64,000 bases of DNA, from contig NZ_CP157210.1 in NCBI RefSeq assembly GCF_046736345.1, positions 248,001-312,000 on the forward strand, read 5' to 3'. Below, in pieces: positions 8,018-17,389 of this stretch; the first letter of the stretch is position 1, and the number at the start of each line of letters is the position of its first letter. This DNA comes from Hyphococcus formosus. Lineage in GTDB: Bacteria > Pseudomonadota > Alphaproteobacteria > Caulobacterales > Parvularculaceae. The notes under the pieces were generated by a model that was not told the DNA's origin, made no database searches, and saw only the letters and a list, made by a program, of their open reading frames with translations. The position numbers and the translations under genes are program-made.

Positions 8018-8038
8018 TTAACCGTTGCTTAGCGATTC
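8018..8038 (+). promoter_or_regulatory. Candidate CtrA site with adjacent CcrM (GANTC) site upstream of mraZ
   Basis: TTAA, seven bases, then TTAGC (8018-8033), which matches eight of nine consensus CtrA positions; GATTC, a CcrM methylation sequence, follows at 8034-8038. The same pairing of a CtrA box and GATTC occurs upstream of ftsZ at 25107-25148. This is inference from motif match only. Confidence 0.4.
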
Positions 8039-8126
8039 TTTCGCCGTGACAAGAGCACTTTGTTCCGTTTCTGTTCCGGAATGGTGGTGAAAAAACTCTG
8101 TCCGGTGGCGAAACATCCTTTGACCA

Positions 8127-8160
8127 CCCATGAAATCCCATGCTATCCCAAATATACCCA
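8127..8160 (-). promoter_or_regulatory. Four MraZ-type operator boxes
   Basis: CCCA occurs at 8127-8130, 8137-8140, 8147-8150 and 8157-8160, exactly 10 bases apart. Read on the minus strand this is four copies of TGGGN separated by 5 bases, which is the direct-repeat operator described for E. coli MraZ. The array ends 78 bases before the mraZ ATG, so MraZ autoregulation of the cluster is very likely. Confidence 0.75.
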
Positions 8161-8238
8161 TAAGTATCGGGTGAGGGGCGGCGCGCGGCTAATTGAGATT
8201 GGGCAATTACCGACAGCGACGCGACGAAGGAGTTCGGC

Positions 8239-8721
8239 ATGCGGCGAGGGGCCGAGGCTCGTTTTTTCGGGTCATACGTCAATAAGATCGACGCCAAGGG
8301 TCGGCTCGCTACGCCGGCGGCCTTTCGGCGTGCGCTCGATCTCGCCAGCGAAAATGTCATTTATTGTATTCCGTCTACGGAAGAGCCCTGCATTGATTGC
8401 GGTGGTGCCGATTATCTCGATCACTGGATGCGGATGATCGACCAGCTTGACCCATGCTCGCCAAAGCGGGTCAGTCTTGAACGCGCCATTGCAACGCAGC
8501 TCACGCCAATCACACCCGATAAAGAAGGCCGTATCGTCCTGCCAGACCATTTGCGCAAACATGCCCATCTTGATGGGCAGGCGATGTTCGCGGGGCATAT
8601 CCGGTCGTTTCAAATCTGGAATCCGGAAGCCTTTGACGAAGTTCTGACGGCAGCCAAAAAAGTCGCCAGTGACGCAAAGCTATCCTTGCGAAACCCGCCA
8701 GCAATTGCGGAGGTGTCATGA
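8239..8721 (+). CDS. mraZ: Transcriptional regulator MraZ
   Basis: A 160-residue protein with two AbrB/SpoVT-like MraZ repeats. The first begins near residue 10 (NKIDAKGRLATPAAFR) and the second near residue 90 (LTPITPDKEGRIVLPDHLR). MraZ forms ring oligomers that bind TGGGN direct repeats and repress its own operon. AAGGAG lies 6 bases before the ATG, and four matching operator boxes lie upstream. It is first in the dcw cluster and shares ATGA with rsmH, so the two are translationally coupled. Confidence 0.95.
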   Translation: MRRGAEARFFGSYVNKIDAKGRLATPAAFRRALDLASENVIYCIPSTEEPCIDCGGADYLDHWMRMIDQLDPCSPKRVSLERAIATQLTPITPDKEGRIVLPDHLRKHAHLDGQAMFAGHIRSFQIWNPEAFDEVLTAAKKVASDAKLSLRNPPAIAEVS

Positions 8722-9728
8722 GCGCATCCCCGCATATTCCTGTCATGTTAAAAGAGGTTGTAACGGCACTAGCGCCAAAGCCGGGCGGTGTTTACGTGGA
8801 CGCTACTTTTGGCGCGGGCGGATATTCGCGTGCGATCCTCGAGGCGGCCGACTGTACCGTCTACGGGTTTGACCGCGACCCAACGGCAATCGAACGTGCG
8901 CAAGACATCATCGTAGAATTCGGCGGACGATTGCAGTTGATCAACCGACCTTTCGCGGAAATGCGTGAAGCGTTGGACGAGGTGGACGTAGAGGTTGTTG
9001 ACGGCATTGTTTTTGATCTTGGCGTTTCGTCGATGCAGCTTGATGAAGGGGAGCGCGGGTTTTCATTCCGGCACGATGGTCCGCTGTCCATGCGCATGGA
9101 TGGGGCGAAGCCCGATGCTGCTGATGTGGTTGCGCGAGCCGACGCAAAAGATCTTGCTGCAATTTTTAAATCCTATGGTGAAGAAAAACGTGCCGGTGCA
9201 ATCGCTCGGGCGATTGTACGCGAGCGTGAATATGCACCTATAGAAACAACGAGCCGATTGGCGTCTATCGTCGAAAAAGCAGCGCCGGTTTACGGTCATC
9301 AGCGGATTCACCCGGCAACGCGCGTGTTCCAGGCACTACGGATTTTTGTAAATGACGAGCTGGGCCAATTGATCGCCGGGCTTTATGCGTCGGAGCGCTT
9401 ATTGCGGCCCGCTGGGCGACTGGTCGTTGTTACCTTTCACTCGCTCGAAGATCGTATCGTGAAGCGTTTTATTGCGGCGCGTAGCGGTGCGCGACGCGAA
9501 GCTTCGCGGCATCTTCCGCCTACGGAAGAAGTGCCTGCGTCATTTGAGCTTGTGTATAAAAATTCAGTTGCAGCTTCAGACGAAGAGGCCGAAATAAACC
9601 CGCGGGCGCGCTCGGCGAAATTACGCGCGGCGCAACGCACTGATGCTCAACCGGCCCCCGATGGCGATGAGCAATTGGGCGCACCCCGCGAAATTAGACT
9701 TTCTTTCATGCACGGAGGACATAAATGA
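8718..9728 (+). CDS. rsmH: 16S rRNA (cytosine-1402-N4)-methyltransferase
   Basis: A 336-residue SAM-dependent methyltransferase (MraW family) that methylates N4 of C1402 in the ribosomal P site. The SAM-binding loop is VDATFGAGGYSRAIL (about residues 27-41), and the family motifs FDLGVSSMQLDEGERGFSF and VVTFHSLEDRIVKRF are intact. Length is normal (E. coli 313), with a modest extended C-terminus. It overlaps mraZ by 4 bases and ftsL by 4 bases. Confidence 0.97.
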   Translation: MSASPHIPVMLKEVVTALAPKPGGVYVDATFGAGGYSRAILEAADCTVYGFDRDPTAIERAQDIIVEFGGRLQLINRPFAEMREALDEVDVEVVDGIVFDLGVSSMQLDEGERGFSFRHDGPLSMRMDGAKPDAADVVARADAKDLAAIFKSYGEEKRAGAIARAIVREREYAPIETTSRLASIVEKAAPVYGHQRIHPATRVFQALRIFVNDELGQLIAGLYASERLLRPAGRLVVVTFHSLEDRIVKRFIAARSGARREASRHLPPTEEVPASFELVYKNSVAASDEEAEINPRARSAKLRAAQRTDAQPAPDGDEQLGAPREIRLSFMHGGHK

Positions 9729-10099
9729 TACGTATTACAACTATATTCTTGTGCGTGTTGCTGGCAGCGGCGGCATTTGGGCGATATCGCGCCGAGGTGT
9801 CAGTACGCGAGCTACGAGAAGATATTGAAAAAATCGAAATCAGCCAGGTCGAAGAAGTCCGCGCCATTCAAATGTTGCGCGCAGAGATTGCATATCTTGA
9901 AAACCCCGAGCGCTTGGCGAAGGTGGCCAATGCGAAAACCGATTTAAGGCCATCGACTGGCGATCAAATGATGAGCGCACGTGAATTCGCTGCTGCATTT
10001 GGCGGCGAGCATTATGCAATTGAAGAGCAAGAGCATGATCCGGCAAATGATGTCATCATGCATGCATTGGCGATGGCGCAGGTAACTGACGCGCAATAG
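9725..10099 (+). CDS. ftsL: Cell division protein FtsL
   Basis: A 124-residue bitopic protein: one N-terminal membrane helix (about 3-20), a coiled coil (about 26-62, with REDIEKIEISQVEEVRAIQM), then a YLENPERLAKVA segment typical of FtsL/DivIC-like proteins, where Leu-Asn/Glu-Pro-x-Arg recurs. FtsL with FtsB and FtsQ forms the divisome complex that activates FtsWI. Sequence conservation is low in this family, so position between rsmH and ftsI (4-base overlap with rsmH) carries much of the call. Confidence 0.9.
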   Translation: MIRITTIFLCVLLAAAAFGRYRAEVSVRELREDIEKIEISQVEEVRAIQMLRAEIAYLENPERLAKVANAKTDLRPSTGDQMMSAREFAAAFGGEHYAIEEQEHDPANDVIMHALAMAQVTDAQ

Positions 10100-10132
10100 G
10101 GCTGAACATTAACGTGAAGGACGAAACCGGCA

Positions 10133-11914
10133 GTGTTTCGCGGAAGGCAGAAAAGAGCAAAGCCTAAGGCTTATATAATCGCTGACTCGAGCGAGGACGA
10201 ACCCGAATCCGTATCGCTCAAGGTGCAGGCCAAAGGCGCGCGCGGCAAAACGGTCGAGCGCGCCAAAAGCCGCATAATGATGTGCGCGGTTGTTTTTCTT
10301 TTCGTCTTTTCTGCGTTGGGTGTTCGATTGGCCATTGTTTCTTTCGGTCAAGATGCGCCCTCGCGCGTTGCCTATGCGGGGCCTGCTGACCGGCAGGAGC
10401 GGCCGGAAATTGTCGATAGAAACGGAACGCTATTGGCGGCGGACCTTCCGGTTATCGCGCTCGAAGTGGCTGGCAACGAAGTTTGGGACGCGGCTGAATC
10501 TGCGCGCAAGTTAAGTAGCGTTCTGACAGATGTTGACGCGCAAGAACTTGAACTGAAATTCGAAGAGGGCCGCTATGTCGAAGTAAAAGCGGACCTTGCG
10601 CCGGCTGAACGGCGGGCGGTTTTCGATCTGGGACTGCCCGGTGTGCGTTTTGCGGCGCGTACCAAGCGTTTTTATCCGCAAGGCGATCTGGCGGCGCATG
10701 TGGTTGGCCATGACGAGCCCGGCAAAGGCGGCGTTATGGGCCTCGAGAAGGTCGCAAATCGTTTTCGCGATGAGGGGCCGATGCGTGCGTCGGTCGATAT
10801 TCGTGTGCAACAAATCCTCGAAGAGGAAGTGTTGGCGACGATGGAGAAATTCGGTGCCAAAGCCGCCTGGGGTGCCGTTATGGATGTGCAGACAGGGGAG
10901 GTGATTGCCCTTGCGAGCCTTCCAGATTTTGATCCCAACGTGCCGGGCGCCGTACCGGCCGATTTCCGCCGTAATCGAGCCGTTTATGACCGTTATGAAC
11001 TTGGTTCGGCCTTCAAGGCCTTTACGGCGGCGGCTGTCATAGAGCTCGGATTGGGTGATGAGCGGACTGAATATGACGCACGTGGTTCGTTCAAGGTCGC
11101 GGATCGCCGAATTACCGATTTTCATGGTGAAAACCGTATACTGAGTTTGTCTGAAGTGGTTCAACATTCGTCCAATATCGGGTCTGCGCGAATGGCGCTG
11201 GATCTGGGTGCGACCGAGCAACAGAAAGTTCTTCAATCACTCGGCTTGTTCGACGCGCTTCCGATTGAGCTCTCGGAAAACCGATCACCTGAATTGCCTT
11301 CGCAATGGGGGCCGGTTGAAACCGCTACGATTTCTTATGGTCACGGAATTTCAGTTACCCCGCTGCATCTTCTGGCGGCGTTTTCGGCAGTGGTAAATGG
11401 CGGCGTATATCATACGCCGACTTTTCTGGTGCCGGCGCGATCACCGGAAGGGCGACGGGTATTTGGCGAGGATACGAGCGCAGCAATGCGCCGTATTCTC
11501 CGCCGTGTAATCACAGATGGAACTGCGAGATTTTCCGAAGCGCCGGGCTATTACCCCATTGGTAAAACATCGACCGCCGATAAACCGGCGCGCGGTGGTT
11601 ATAATCGCAATTCGCGGATCGCTAGCTTTATCGGGGCGGTTCCGGGCTACGCGCCGCGCTATGCAATATTAATTAGCTTCGACGAGCCAAAGCCGCTCAA
11701 AGAGACCTATGGTTATGCAACAGCCGGATGGAATGCCGCGCCGACCTTTGCGAGATTTGTTGAGCGTGCGTCACCACTATTAGGGTTGACCCCGGTCAGT
11801 GAAGACATCGCTCTTGCGTCTTTCGTTTCTGGGCGGCCTCCGGAATTTCGTCGGCATGCTAGTCTTGGTCGCGAGGACAATCTCGATGGCGAGGATCGTG
11901 AAATTGCGCGATGA
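10133..11914 (+). CDS. ftsI: Septal peptidoglycan transpeptidase FtsI (PBP3)
   Basis: A 593-residue class B penicillin-binding protein. Order: basic cytoplasmic tail (1-45), membrane helix (about 46-66, MMCAVVFLFVFSALGVRLAI), pedestal domain with RPEIVDRNGTLLA, then a transpeptidase domain. Catalytic Ser292 lies in GSAFK (SxxK), SSN in VVQHSSNIGSA, and KTS in IGKTSTADKPARGGYN. It cross-links septal peptidoglycan with its partner FtsW, encoded downstream. Start is a GTG at 10133 with GAAGGA upstream. It shares ATGA with murE. Confidence 0.96.
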   Translation: MFRGRQKRAKPKAYIIADSSEDEPESVSLKVQAKGARGKTVERAKSRIMMCAVVFLFVFSALGVRLAIVSFGQDAPSRVAYAGPADRQERPEIVDRNGTLLAADLPVIALEVAGNEVWDAAESARKLSSVLTDVDAQELELKFEEGRYVEVKADLAPAERRAVFDLGLPGVRFAARTKRFYPQGDLAAHVVGHDEPGKGGVMGLEKVANRFRDEGPMRASVDIRVQQILEEEVLATMEKFGAKAAWGAVMDVQTGEVIALASLPDFDPNVPGAVPADFRRNRAVYDRYELGSAFKAFTAAAVIELGLGDERTEYDARGSFKVADRRITDFHGENRILSLSEVVQHSSNIGSARMALDLGATEQQKVLQSLGLFDALPIELSENRSPELPSQWGPVETATISYGHGISVTPLHLLAAFSAVVNGGVYHTPTFLVPARSPEGRRVFGEDTSAAMRRILRRVITDGTARFSEAPGYYPIGKTSTADKPARGGYNRNSRIASFIGAVPGYAPRYAILISFDEPKPLKETYGYATAGWNAAPTFARFVERASPLLGLTPVSEDIALASFVSGRPPEFRRHASLGREDNLDGEDREIAR

Positions 11915-13350
11915 GGCTATCTGAACTGGCATATGATGCGTTTTCGTCTGATCCGAATATTATCGGCATAACGGCTGACAGTCGTGAGGTCTCTCCGGGT
12001 TATTTGTTCGCGGCACTTCCCGGCGTTGCGGCGGATGGCGCGAAGTTTATCCCGCAGGCGATTGAAAATGGCGCGGTCGCTATTCTCGCAATGCCGGGCG
12101 TTGAGGCATCCGTACCGGTCATTCATGACGACAATCCGCGCCGCCGGTTGGCACAGCTCGCTTCGCGCTTTTTTTCGCGCCAACCCGAGATGATCGCAGG
12201 GATCACCGGAACGAACGGAAAGACGTCCACGGCGCTTTTCACCGCGCAGCTATGGTCCATGCTTGGGCATGAGGCCGGTTCGGTCGGCACGCTTGGGGCG
12301 CAAGCAAACAAATATGAGCGGCCCCTTATTCACACGACGCCGGACCCGGTGACATTGCACGAAACACTCGATGCCATGACAAGAAGCGGCGTTACGCATC
12401 TGGCGATGGAAGTTTCCAGCCATGGGCTTGCACAGGCTCGTGTTGATGCAGTCGATTTCCGTGTTGCGGCATTCACCAACATCACGCAAGATCACCTCGA
12501 CTATCATGCAAGCTTTGAAGAGTATTTCGATGCGAAATCAAGGCTTTTCGATACGCTTTTGAGTGCCGATGGCGTAGTCGTCGTCAACATGGATGGCGAG
12601 GGCGCAGACGATATCGTTGCGCTTGCGGGCAAGCGTGGTTTATCGACGATAAAAACAGGCGCGAAGGGCGAGGATCTGCGTCTTGTTCGGTGCCAACCCC
12701 ATATGGGTGGGCTTGAAATCGATGTCGATGTCTGGGGTAAAAAATACAATATTGATATTCCGTTGATCGGCGGTTTCCAGGCGGAGAATGTGTTGCTGGC
12801 TGCGGGAATTGCGATTGCTGCTGGCGCGCGTGCGGAAGAGATTCTCCCGCTCCTTCCCAAAATAAAGGGCGCGCGCGGACGCATGGAGCAAGCCGCCGAA
12901 GTTGCTGGCGCAGGTGTATTTGTGGATTATGCCCATACACCTGATGCGGTTGCGACGGCGCTTCAGGCCATACGGCCACATGCGTGCGGGCGGGTCATTG
13001 CGATTGTTGGTGCGGGCGGTGATCGCGACAAAGGGAAAAGACCCTTGATGGGAAAGGCAGCGCGGGACCACGCGGATATGGTGATCGTTACCGATGACAA
13101 TCCGCGTTCTGAAGACCCGGCGGCTGTCCGTGACGATGTCTTAAAAGGATGCCCTGATGCCGAAAATATCGGCGACAGGGAGCAGGCGATCGCAGCGGGG
13201 GTTGCGGCGCTGAGTGAAGGTGATGTGCTTCTTATAATGGGGAAGGGGCATGAAACCGGACAGAAGGTGGGTGATATTCTCTTACCGTTCGACGACGCGG
13301 AAGTTGCGCAAAGTGCCGTCGCGAACCGTTTAAAGGAGCTCGGGCGATGA
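11911..13350 (+). CDS. murE: UDP-MurNAc-L-Ala-D-Glu:meso-diaminopimelate ligase
   Basis: A 479-residue cytoplasmic Mur ligase that adds the third residue of the stem peptide. The ATP loop is GITGTNGKTSTALF (about 93-106); the central THLAMEVSSHGLAQARVD is present; DNPRSEDP (about 391) is the DNPR motif that selects meso-diaminopimelate, so the wall is DAP-type. Length matches the family. It overlaps both ftsI and murF by 4 bases. Confidence 0.97.
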   Translation: MRLSELAYDAFSSDPNIIGITADSREVSPGYLFAALPGVAADGAKFIPQAIENGAVAILAMPGVEASVPVIHDDNPRRRLAQLASRFFSRQPEMIAGITGTNGKTSTALFTAQLWSMLGHEAGSVGTLGAQANKYERPLIHTTPDPVTLHETLDAMTRSGVTHLAMEVSSHGLAQARVDAVDFRVAAFTNITQDHLDYHASFEEYFDAKSRLFDTLLSADGVVVVNMDGEGADDIVALAGKRGLSTIKTGAKGEDLRLVRCQPHMGGLEIDVDVWGKKYNIDIPLIGGFQAENVLLAAGIAIAAGARAEEILPLLPKIKGARGRMEQAAEVAGAGVFVDYAHTPDAVATALQAIRPHACGRVIAIVGAGGDRDKGKRPLMGKAARDHADMVIVTDDNPRSEDPAAVRDDVLKGCPDAENIGDREQAIAAGVAALSEGDVLLIMGKGHETGQKVGDILLPFDDAEVAQSAVANRLKELGR

Positions 13351-14834
13351 CAAAAGGCGAGGCATCAAAAGGCCGGATTGATCCGGAATTGTGGAATGCG
13401 TTTGAAGCTGCGGCCGCGACTGGCGGTGCGTTGTGCGCGCGTGGCGGTGATCCGTCGCGTTGGATAGCCGAAGAATGGTCCGCAGCCGGCATATCTATCG
13501 ACACGCGCACCCTAAAGCCCGGTGATATATTTGTGGCTTTGCGCGATGCCCGGGACGGACATGAATTTTTGAATAATGCGTTCGAGGCCGGTGCTGCGGC
13601 GGCGCTCGTCGCTCGTGCGCCGGATGATGCGCCCGAAGGCGCTCCGCTTTTGGTTGTCGGTGACACGCTGGAAGGGCTGCGAGACCTCGCCAAGGCGGCG
13701 CGGCTCAGAAATTTTGGAAAGCGGATCGCCGTCACCGGTAGCGCTGGCAAGACCAGTACCAAAGAGATTTTGCGCGCCATTCTTTCATCCGCCGGAACCG
13801 TTCACGCCGCGGATAAAAGCTTCAACAATCATTGGGGTGTGCCGCTTACACTGGCGCGCCTGCCCATGCATTCGGAATTTGGCGTCTTTGAAATTGGGAT
13901 GAACCATCCCGGTGAGATCACACCGCTTACCGAACTTGTGCGTCCGCATGCAGCAATCGTCACGACCGTCGCGGCGGCGCATCTTGAATTTTTCAAATCC
14001 GTGGAAGAAATCGCAGAAGCCAAGGCAGAGATTTTCTCCGGTCTTGCGCGCGGCGGCGTTGCGGTTCTTCCCTTCGATAATGATTATTTTGAGTTATTAA
14101 AAAAGCGCGCAGAGCAAGCCGGCGCGGCTTCCTTTGTGACCTTTGGTGAAAAGGACGGAGCGGACTTTCAGCTTTTGCATTATCGGGCCGACGGTGCAGG
14201 GGCGCGTCTTGAGGTTCGGATAAAAGGCAAAGAGCGCGAATTTTCTGTGGGTATTCCGGGGCGGCATCAGGCGCTCAATATGCTCGCGGCGTTGGCCGCC
14301 GCCGACGCAGTTGGTGCGCCTTTGGAGCCTGCGATTGACGCGCTTAGTTCGGTCACGCCCGCAGAGGGGCGCGGCGCGCGCTCTGAGATTGAGGTCGAGG
14401 GCGGAACGGCAACACTGATCGATGAGAGTTATAATGCCAATCCGGCATCAATGACCGCCGCAATTGGTCTGTTGGGCGCAACAGCCCCCCAAGGCAATGG
14501 ACGGCGGATCGCCATTCTCGGCGAGATGTTGGAACTCGGTCCCGAAGGGCCGGAACTCCATAAAATTCTAGAGAAAGCGTTAGTTGCGGCACGGGTCGAT
14601 AGGGTCTATGCGGCGGGCAAACTAATGCGACATCTCTGGGATGACCTTCCTGCTGACATGCGTGGGCTTTATGCCGATGATGCGGTCGGCATGGTCGGAC
14701 CAGTTCTCGACGCTGTTTCGCCCGGGGATATCGTTATGGTCAAAGGTTCGAATGCCTCTAAGGTGAGTGCGGTTGCGCGCGCATTAAAAGAGCGATCGAG
14801 CAATAGAAACGAAGAAAAAGAAAGCCGGGCCTGA
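13347..14834 (+). CDS. murF: UDP-MurNAc-tripeptide:D-alanyl-D-alanine ligase
   Basis: A 495-residue Mur ligase adding D-Ala-D-Ala to the UDP-MurNAc-tripeptide. The P-loop is VTGSAGKTSTKEIL (about residues 128-141), followed by KSFNNHWGVPLTL and FEIGMNHPGEI, both typical of MurF, and the C-terminal domain has LIDESYNANPASM and LGEMLELGPEG. The N-terminus is about 30 residues longer than in E. coli MurF (452). It overlaps murE by 4 bases and mraY by one base. Confidence 0.96.
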   Translation: MTKGEASKGRIDPELWNAFEAAAATGGALCARGGDPSRWIAEEWSAAGISIDTRTLKPGDIFVALRDARDGHEFLNNAFEAGAAAALVARAPDDAPEGAPLLVVGDTLEGLRDLAKAARLRNFGKRIAVTGSAGKTSTKEILRAILSSAGTVHAADKSFNNHWGVPLTLARLPMHSEFGVFEIGMNHPGEITPLTELVRPHAAIVTTVAAAHLEFFKSVEEIAEAKAEIFSGLARGGVAVLPFDNDYFELLKKRAEQAGAASFVTFGEKDGADFQLLHYRADGAGARLEVRIKGKEREFSVGIPGRHQALNMLAALAAADAVGAPLEPAIDALSSVTPAEGRGARSEIEVEGGTATLIDESYNANPASMTAAIGLLGATAPQGNGRRIAILGEMLELGPEGPELHKILEKALVAARVDRVYAAGKLMRHLWDDLPADMRGLYADDAVGMVGPVLDAVSPGDIVMVKGSNASKVSAVARALKERSSNRNEEKESRA

Positions 14835-15967
14835 TGCTCTATCACTTGCTAACGCCGCTTGCGGATGATTTCCAATTGTTCAATGTCTTCCGCTATCTGA
14901 CCTTCAGAACCGGCGGCGCGATAATGACGGCGTTGCTGATTTCGTTCTTGTTCGGCCCATCCTTGATTAGTTGGATGCGCCGCAAGCAGGGACGGGGCCA
15001 GCCGATCCGGACCGATGGACCACAGACCCATATTATCGAAAAGGCGGGGACACCGACAATGGGCGGTGTGCTGATTTTGTTATCACTGGTTATCGCAACT
15101 TTTCTCTGGGCGCGGCTTGATAATATTTATGTCTGGATCGTCATGGGCGTGACGCTTGCGTTCGGCGCGCTTGGTTTCATTGATGATTATCTTAAAGTCA
15201 CGAAGCAAAGCGCGGACGGCGTCGTCGGTAGTTTAAAATTAGCGGTTCAATTCGCGGTTGCGTTTCTGGCTGCCTATTTGTGCATGTCGGCGCTGTCGGA
15301 AGCGCCGGATGCGCCGGTCGGGTTGGCGACATCGGTCGGCGTGCCTTTCGTGCCGCTTAGCCTGTTTGAAAAATGGTTTAACGCGCCGGGCGTTCCGCTC
15401 GGTATCTTCATTGTTCCGTTTGCGGCGTTTGTGATTGTGGGTGCGTCAAATACGGTCAATTTGACCGACGGCCTTGATGGTCTGGCGACGGTGCCAGTGA
15501 TGATTGCATCAGGTGCCTATGCATTGATTGCCTATTTGGTGGGTAACGCGATTTATGCGGGCTATCTTGGTGTTCCTTTTGTACCGGGTGTCGGCGAGCT
15601 TGCGGTCATCTGCGGGGCTATCATTGGGGCCGGACTTGGCTTCCTTTGGTATAATGCGCCGCCGGCAGCGATCTTTATGGGAGATACCGGATCGCTCGCA
15701 TTGGGCGGCGCGATTGGATCAATCGCAGTTGCGTCGAAACATGAGATCGTTCTCGCAATTGTTGGTGGGCTTTTCGTTCTCGAAGGGCTTTCCGTGATGA
15801 TTCAGATTGCGTCATTCAAATTGACCGGCAAGCGGGTTTTCCGCATGGCCCCAATTCATCACCATTTCGAACAATTGGGCTGGAAAGAATCGACCATTGT
15901 CATTCGGTTCTGGATTATTGCGGTTGTGTTGGCGCTAATCGGCCTGGCAACATTGAAATTGAGATAG
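14834..15967 (+). CDS. mraY: Phospho-MurNAc-pentapeptide translocase MraY
   Basis: A 377-residue inner-membrane enzyme with about ten helices that makes lipid I from UDP-MurNAc-pentapeptide and undecaprenyl phosphate. Diagnostic motifs are present: KAGTPTMGG near the N-terminus, the aspartate-rich FIDDYLKV, NLTDGLDGLA, FMGDTGSLALGG, and the HHH motif in MAPIHHHFE. Length is slightly above E. coli (360). Its ATG overlaps the murF stop by one base, and murD follows after 9 bases. Confidence 0.97.
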   Translation: MLYHLLTPLADDFQLFNVFRYLTFRTGGAIMTALLISFLFGPSLISWMRRKQGRGQPIRTDGPQTHIIEKAGTPTMGGVLILLSLVIATFLWARLDNIYVWIVMGVTLAFGALGFIDDYLKVTKQSADGVVGSLKLAVQFAVAFLAAYLCMSALSEAPDAPVGLATSVGVPFVPLSLFEKWFNAPGVPLGIFIVPFAAFVIVGASNTVNLTDGLDGLATVPVMIASGAYALIAYLVGNAIYAGYLGVPFVPGVGELAVICGAIIGAGLGFLWYNAPPAAIFMGDTGSLALGGAIGSIAVASKHEIVLAIVGGLFVLEGLSVMIQIASFKLTGKRVFRMAPIHHHFEQLGWKESTIVIRFWIIAVVLALIGLATLKLR

Positions 15968-15976
15968 GGCGCTCAG

Positions 15977-17389
15977 ATGATTTTGATCCCTGACGTTAAA
16001 CGAAAAAGCATAGGCGTATTCGGCCTTGGCCTAAGCGGTATCGCGACATGCGAAGCGCTGGTGGCGTCCGGGGCGAAGGTCTTTTCCTATGACGAAAATC
16101 GTACGGCGCGGGACAAAACATCGGATACAGAATATCGTTGCGAACATCCAAAAGACTGGCCGTGGCAAGAGCTTGAGGCCGTGGTCGTATCGCCCGGTGT
16201 GCCACTAACGCACCCAAAACCACATACGATCGTGCGCAAAGCGCGCCAAGAGAACGTACCGGTCATTGGCGATACGGAATTATTCGCAAAAGCGGTGAAT
16301 GCGTTAGAGCCGCATGACCGCCCGCGCGTGATCGGGGTGACGGGCTCGAACGGTAAATCCACGACCACTGCATTGATTGGACATATCCTCAAACAAGCCG
16401 GTGAAGATGTGTATGTCGGCGGAAATATTGGCGAAGCGGTATTGTCGCTTCCCGCCTTTGAGAGCGACGCAGTTTATGTCCTTGAGCTTTCGTCTTTCCA
16501 GTTGGATCTGACCCACTCATTGCGATTGGATGCGGCGGTCTTCCTTAATCTATCGCCTGACCATATCGACCGGCATGGGTCGGTTGATGGGTATCTAGCA
16601 GCGAAACGCCGCATTTTCATGAACCAGACCGCTGCAGATCTGGCGGTGGTCGGTGTCGATGATGATTATGGTCAGAGCGTTTCCACGCGTCTGATGGCAA
16701 ATACGGGTACTGAAATCAGGCTGATTTCCGCGGGGAGTGCCCTTGGCCGCGGCGTATATGCGCTTGATGACAAGCTCTATTATAATCTTGACGGCAAGAC
16801 TGCCATTGCAGGGGATCTTACTGGTGCCCGCAGCCTGCGCGGGGTGCACAATTTCCAGAATGTTGCTGCGGCGGTCGCCGTTTGTGAACGGTTCGGTGTT
16901 GCGCCGTCTTTAGCGATCAAGTCGTCGCAACGGTTCGAAGGATTACCGCACCGCCTTGAGGAGGTCGGGCGCAACGGCAAGGTTCTCTTTATCAATGATT
17001 CAAAGGCGACCAATGCTGATGCTGCCGCGCGGGCGCTTACTGCATTCAATGACATATTCTGGATCGCTGGCGGTAAAGCCAAAGAGGGGGGCGTTACCAG
17101 CCTGCTTCCAATGATGGATCGTGTACGCACGGCCTATCTGATCGGAGACGCGGCGGCCGACTTTGAAAAACAATTAGGCGACACGGTGAATGTTGTTATT
17201 TGCGGTGATCTCGAAAAGGCGGTGGAAGCGGCAAATCGTGACGCGCTAAAGAGCGATGCCAAGGCACCGGTCGTTCTCTTGTCGCCAGCTTGCGCGTCCT
17301 ATGATCAATTCAAAAATTTCGAGACGCGTGGAAACGCCTTTCGGGAATTCGTATCAACACTTTCCGTCGGGAATGGAGAAGCAGCGTGA
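15977..17389 (+). CDS. murD: UDP-MurNAc-L-alanine:D-glutamate ligase
   Basis: A 470-residue Mur ligase adding D-glutamate, the second residue of the stem peptide. It has the N-terminal GVFGLGLSGIATCEAL UDP-binding fold, the P-loop VTGSNGKSTTTALIG (about 115-129), LELSSFQLD, and the C-terminal ALLSPACASYDQF-type motif (here VVLLSPACASYDQF). It begins 9 bases after mraY and overlaps ftsW by 4 bases. Confidence 0.97.
   Translation: MILIPDVKRKSIGVFGLGLSGIATCEALVASGAKVFSYDENRTARDKTSDTEYRCEHPKDWPWQELEAVVVSPGVPLTHPKPHTIVRKARQENVPVIGDTELFAKAVNALEPHDRPRVIGVTGSNGKSTTTALIGHILKQAGEDVYVGGNIGEAVLSLPAFESDAVYVLELSSFQLDLTHSLRLDAAVFLNLSPDHIDRHGSVDGYLAAKRRIFMNQTAADLAVVGVDDDYGQSVSTRLMANTGTEIRLISAGSALGRGVYALDDKLYYNLDGKTAIAGDLTGARSLRGVHNFQNVAAAVAVCERFGVAPSLAIKSSQRFEGLPHRLEEVGRNGKVLFINDSKATNADAAARALTAFNDIFWIAGGKAKEGGVTSLLPMMDRVRTAYLIGDAAADFEKQLGDTVNVVICGDLEKAVEAANRDALKSDAKAPVVLLSPACASYDQFKNFETRGNAFREFVSTLSVGNGEAA

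Larger units (their letters stand above)
7925..8238. promoter_or_regulatory. mraZ promoter region
   Basis: 314 bases with no gene. They carry a one-mismatch CtrA-like site followed directly by a GANTC site (8018-8038), then four 10-bp-spaced MraZ-type boxes (8127-8160), and AAGGAG (8227-8232) ahead of the mraZ ATG. This is the most likely main promoter of the whole dcw cluster. Confidence 0.6.
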
